Shown here piece by piece: positions 62,233 through 64,000 of a stretch of 64,000 bases of DNA; within the stretch, counting starts at the first letter, position 1, and the number at the start of each line of letters is the position of its first letter. The translations under genes were made by a program, and so were the position numbers. The DNA comes from Tepidimicrobium xylanilyticum (GTDB lineage Bacteria; Bacillota; Clostridia; Tissierellales; Tepidimicrobiaceae), in contig NZ_FNNG01000002.1 of NCBI RefSeq assembly GCF_900106765.1, positions 310,001 to 374,000 on the forward strand, written 5' to 3'. The notes beneath the pieces were generated by a model. It did not search any database. It worked only from the letters and a program-made list of their open reading frames with translations, and was not told where the DNA came from.

Positions 62233-62262
62233 AAAAAACCCGTTTAAACAAACGGGTTTTTT
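62233..62262. terminator. Strong intrinsic terminator after cstA
   Basis: Arms AAAAAACCCGTTT and AAACGGGTTTTTT are perfectly complementary around a four-base loop, 13 bases past the cstA stop codon. Flanking A and T runs make it usable on both strands. Confidence 0.9.
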
Positions 62263-62275
62263 AGTATATTAATAA

Positions 62276-63766
62276 TTATGCTAATACATTTTGTAGTATT
62301 TCATCTTTATTTGTATCGCTACGCTTTTTGATAAGATATACATAAGCTACAGTTAGAATGGCAGCTACTGCATAGGATAATACATAACTATTAGGATCAA
62401 GTCCAAGCCTTGACTCCAATCCAAAACCTATAGGCGCATGGAGTATGAAACTAGCAGTAATAAATGTATAGAACACTCCAGGTATAAGGGTTATAAAATA
62501 ATTCCTTCCGTGAATTCTTAGATAAATGGTTGACATTGCTAAAGCGAAAATTGCAACAAACTGATTTGTAAAGGCGAAATACCTCCACAATACATTGAAC
62601 CCACTCGGACTAGCCTTTGCCCAAATTAATATGAAAAATGCAGGAATAAATATCCCTAGAGTTAATGAAAGTCTCCTTTTAATATTCTTTTGATCGATTT
62701 TAAATTGTTCTGCAATCATAAGTCTTAATCCTCTAAAAGCTGTATCTCCTGAAGTTATAGGAAGAACGATTACTCCTAGAATTGCAAGCATTCCACCTAT
62801 GCTGCCTAAAAATTCTTTTGAAATAATTCCAACCATTAATGTAGGTGCAGTTGCTATATCTGTTCCTTTGTTGAACATGATCATTGCACCTGCAGCCCAG
62901 CACATAGCTATGAAACCTTCTACAAGCATCATATTGAAGAAAGTAGTCCTACCTTCTTTTTCAGATTTCACAGTTCTAGATATCATCGTATTTTGAGTTG
63001 CATGGAACCCTGAAAGAATTCCACAAGCTACAGTTATGAAAAATACTGGTATAAATGGTAATCCATTGGGATGATGCCCAAATAATCCTGATGATAAGGA
63101 TATATTAGTTAAATATTGTCCCTGTCCTCCTAGTATAATTCCGCCAAAGATTCCAACGGCTGAAATTACTAGTATTGCTCCAAATATAGGATAGATTCTT
63201 CCTATGATTGCATCTATTGGGAATAATGTAGATAATAGATAGTATGCAAATATTCCAACATATACAACCCAAGTTACAGGATTGTCAAATAGTGGTGCTT
63301 GTCCGATTATTTCATTAACGATTAAGTCTCCAGGTGTATATACGAATACAACACCTACTAATAACATTAAAATCCAAATTACAATGTTGTAGAAGTTAAA
63401 AACTTTGTCTCCTAAATACTTTCTAATAAGGCTTGGCATTTGAGCTCCACCATTTCTCATGGAGATCATTCCTGCAAAATAATCATGGGCTGAACCTGCC
63501 AAAATACATCCAATGGGGATAGTAAGAAAGGCTATAGGCCCAAACAAAATTCCTTGTATAGGCCCTAAAACAGGTCCAGTCCCAGCAATATTTAACAAAT
63601 TTACCAATGAGTTTTTCCACTTGCTCATTACTACAAAGTCTACTCCGTCCGTTTTAGTAATAGCTGGAGTAGGTCTGTCATCTGGTCCAAATGCCTTTTC
63701 ACAGTACGCACCATATATAAAACCACCAACAACAAGTATGATGATACCGATGATAAACGTTAACAT
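62276..63766 (-). CDS. cstA: Carbon starvation protein CstA (peptide/pyruvate transporter family)
   Basis: This 496-residue membrane protein has about 13 transmembrane helices. The family signatures are visible: GTGPVLGPIQGILFGPIAFL, AGSAHDYFAGMISMRNGG, GFHATQNTMISRTVKSE and the AFTNQFVAIFALAM stretch. Homologues import peptides or pyruvate; E. coli CstA and BtsT are induced in carbon starvation or by BtsSR. It is shorter than E. coli CstA (about 700) but normal for Firmicutes. The ATG follows AAGGAGGT. A LytS/LytR pair of the class that controls such genes is encoded at the other end of the window, a possible but unproven link. Confidence 0.93.
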   Translation of the reverse strand: MLTFIIGIIILVVGGFIYGAYCEKAFGPDDRPTPAITKTDGVDFVVMSKWKNSLVNLLNIAGTGPVLGPIQGILFGPIAFLTIPIGCILAGSAHDYFAGMISMRNGGAQMPSLIRKYLGDKVFNFYNIVIWILMLLVGVVFVYTPGDLIVNEIIGQAPLFDNPVTWVVYVGIFAYYLLSTLFPIDAIIGRIYPIFGAILVISAVGIFGGIILGGQGQYLTNISLSSGLFGHHPNGLPFIPVFFITVACGILSGFHATQNTMISRTVKSEKEGRTTFFNMMLVEGFIAMCWAAGAMIMFNKGTDIATAPTLMVGIISKEFLGSIGGMLAILGVIVLPITSGDTAFRGLRLMIAEQFKIDQKNIKRRLSLTLGIFIPAFFILIWAKASPSGFNVLWRYFAFTNQFVAIFALAMSTIYLRIHGRNYFITLIPGVFYTFITASFILHAPIGFGLESRLGLDPNSYVLSYAVAAILTVAYVYLIKKRSDTNKDEILQNVLA

Positions 63767-63954
63767 ACCATTTAAACCTCCTTATTATTTAAAATAATTA
63801 TAAATAATAATGCAAATTGAAGCAATTTATTAAATAGTCCATCATTAATAATGATATATGAAAATATTTTTTTTATTGGATTTTTTTGCTAAAATGTCAT
63901 AATTAGCATCTAAAATGCATATTTAAAAGATGAATTACATAATTCCCACTGGAT

Positions 63955-63984
63955 TTTTTGAATGTTCTAAAATACATTCAAAAA
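63955..63984. terminator. Inverted repeat at the right edge, probable terminator
   Basis: Perfect 11-bp arms TTTTTGAATGT and ACATTCAAAAA with an eight-base loop and flanking A/T runs lie about 190 bases upstream of cstA. It probably ends transcription from the gene beyond the window. The interval 63767-63954 has no gene and no clear riboswitch. Confidence 0.55.
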
Positions 63985-64000
63985 TTAACAGATTCGCTTT

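Noticed and set aside
1-64000. tRNA or rRNA genes, CRISPR arrays, intact insertion sequences and prophage genes
   Set aside because: I found no cloverleaf ending, repeated spacer pattern, transposase, integrase or phage structural gene on either strand by reading; a tRNAscan or ISfinder run could still reveal short remnants.

Overview
The window comes from a low-GC Gram-positive anaerobe of the Clostridia/Tissierellia kind. The evidence is an A+T-rich base composition with strong GGAGG ribosome-binding sites, an AddAB-type recombination nuclease, an adenosylcobalamin-dependent (class II) ribonucleotide reductase, PTS sugar uptake, LytS/LytR-type signalling, VanW and DUF1540/DUF1292 proteins, and a sigma-54 enhancer-binding regulator. 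Nearly all genes lie on the minus strand. I saw no rRNA or tRNA genes, CRISPR arrays or intact transposases. The genus is an inference.

Layout from left to right. 1-2.8 kb holds a ddl-like ATP-grasp ligase, a VanW protein and the antiterminator GlpP. 2.8-5.4 kb holds a LytR/LytS pair. 5.4-10 kb holds a second two-component system cotranscribed with a polysaccharide deacetylase and an unknown lipoprotein. 10.1-12.8 kb holds a MarR-controlled ABC exporter and a small protein whose ribosome-binding site lies in a hairpin. 12.8-19.8 kb holds a run from an AddA-like helicase-nuclease through a hydrolase and an XRE-TPR regulator to an alkaline-phosphatase-like membrane protein. 20-24.7 kb holds a ketohexose PTS operon (RpiR regulator, kinase, IIBC, class II aldolase, IIA). 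24.8-29.2 kb holds AddB-like and NagZ genes.

29.3-39.2 kb is the most coherent block: a dipeptide/muropeptide ABC transporter (DppA-B-C-D-F), a gamma-D-glutamyl endopeptidase (YkfC-like), a sigma-54 activator and an L-Ala-D/L-Glu epimerase. A good -24/-12 promoter and an upstream inverted repeat lie between the activator and dppA. Read together with nagZ next door, this looks like a cell-wall-peptide salvage regulon.

39.3-53.2 kb is mostly housekeeping: an NlpC/P60 enzyme, glutaminase, nucleoside kinase, pseudouridine synthases, a glutamate-type symporter, DapF, a radical SAM protein, a peroxiredoxin, a HAD phosphatase and PepD. 53.2-54.0 kb holds the decayed remains of an XRE regulator and its membrane partner. 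54.0-56.1 kb pairs an apparently orphan adenine DNA methyltransferase with a HExxH protein. 56.2-58.4 kb is the NrdJ reductase with tandem NrdR-like boxes. A transglutaminase-like protein follows, then a 200-nt rod-like structured element at 60.04-60.24 kb that I read as a candidate noncoding RNA. Next come a free-methionine sulfoxide reductase, a lipoprotein, a D-cysteine desulfhydrase-like enzyme and CstA at the right edge.

Best candidates for something undescribed are the structured element at 60.04-60.24 kb, the methyltransferase/HExxH pair, the AddA/AddB pair split by a sugar operon with Fe-S staple cysteines in both subunits, and the sigma-54-driven muropeptide operon.
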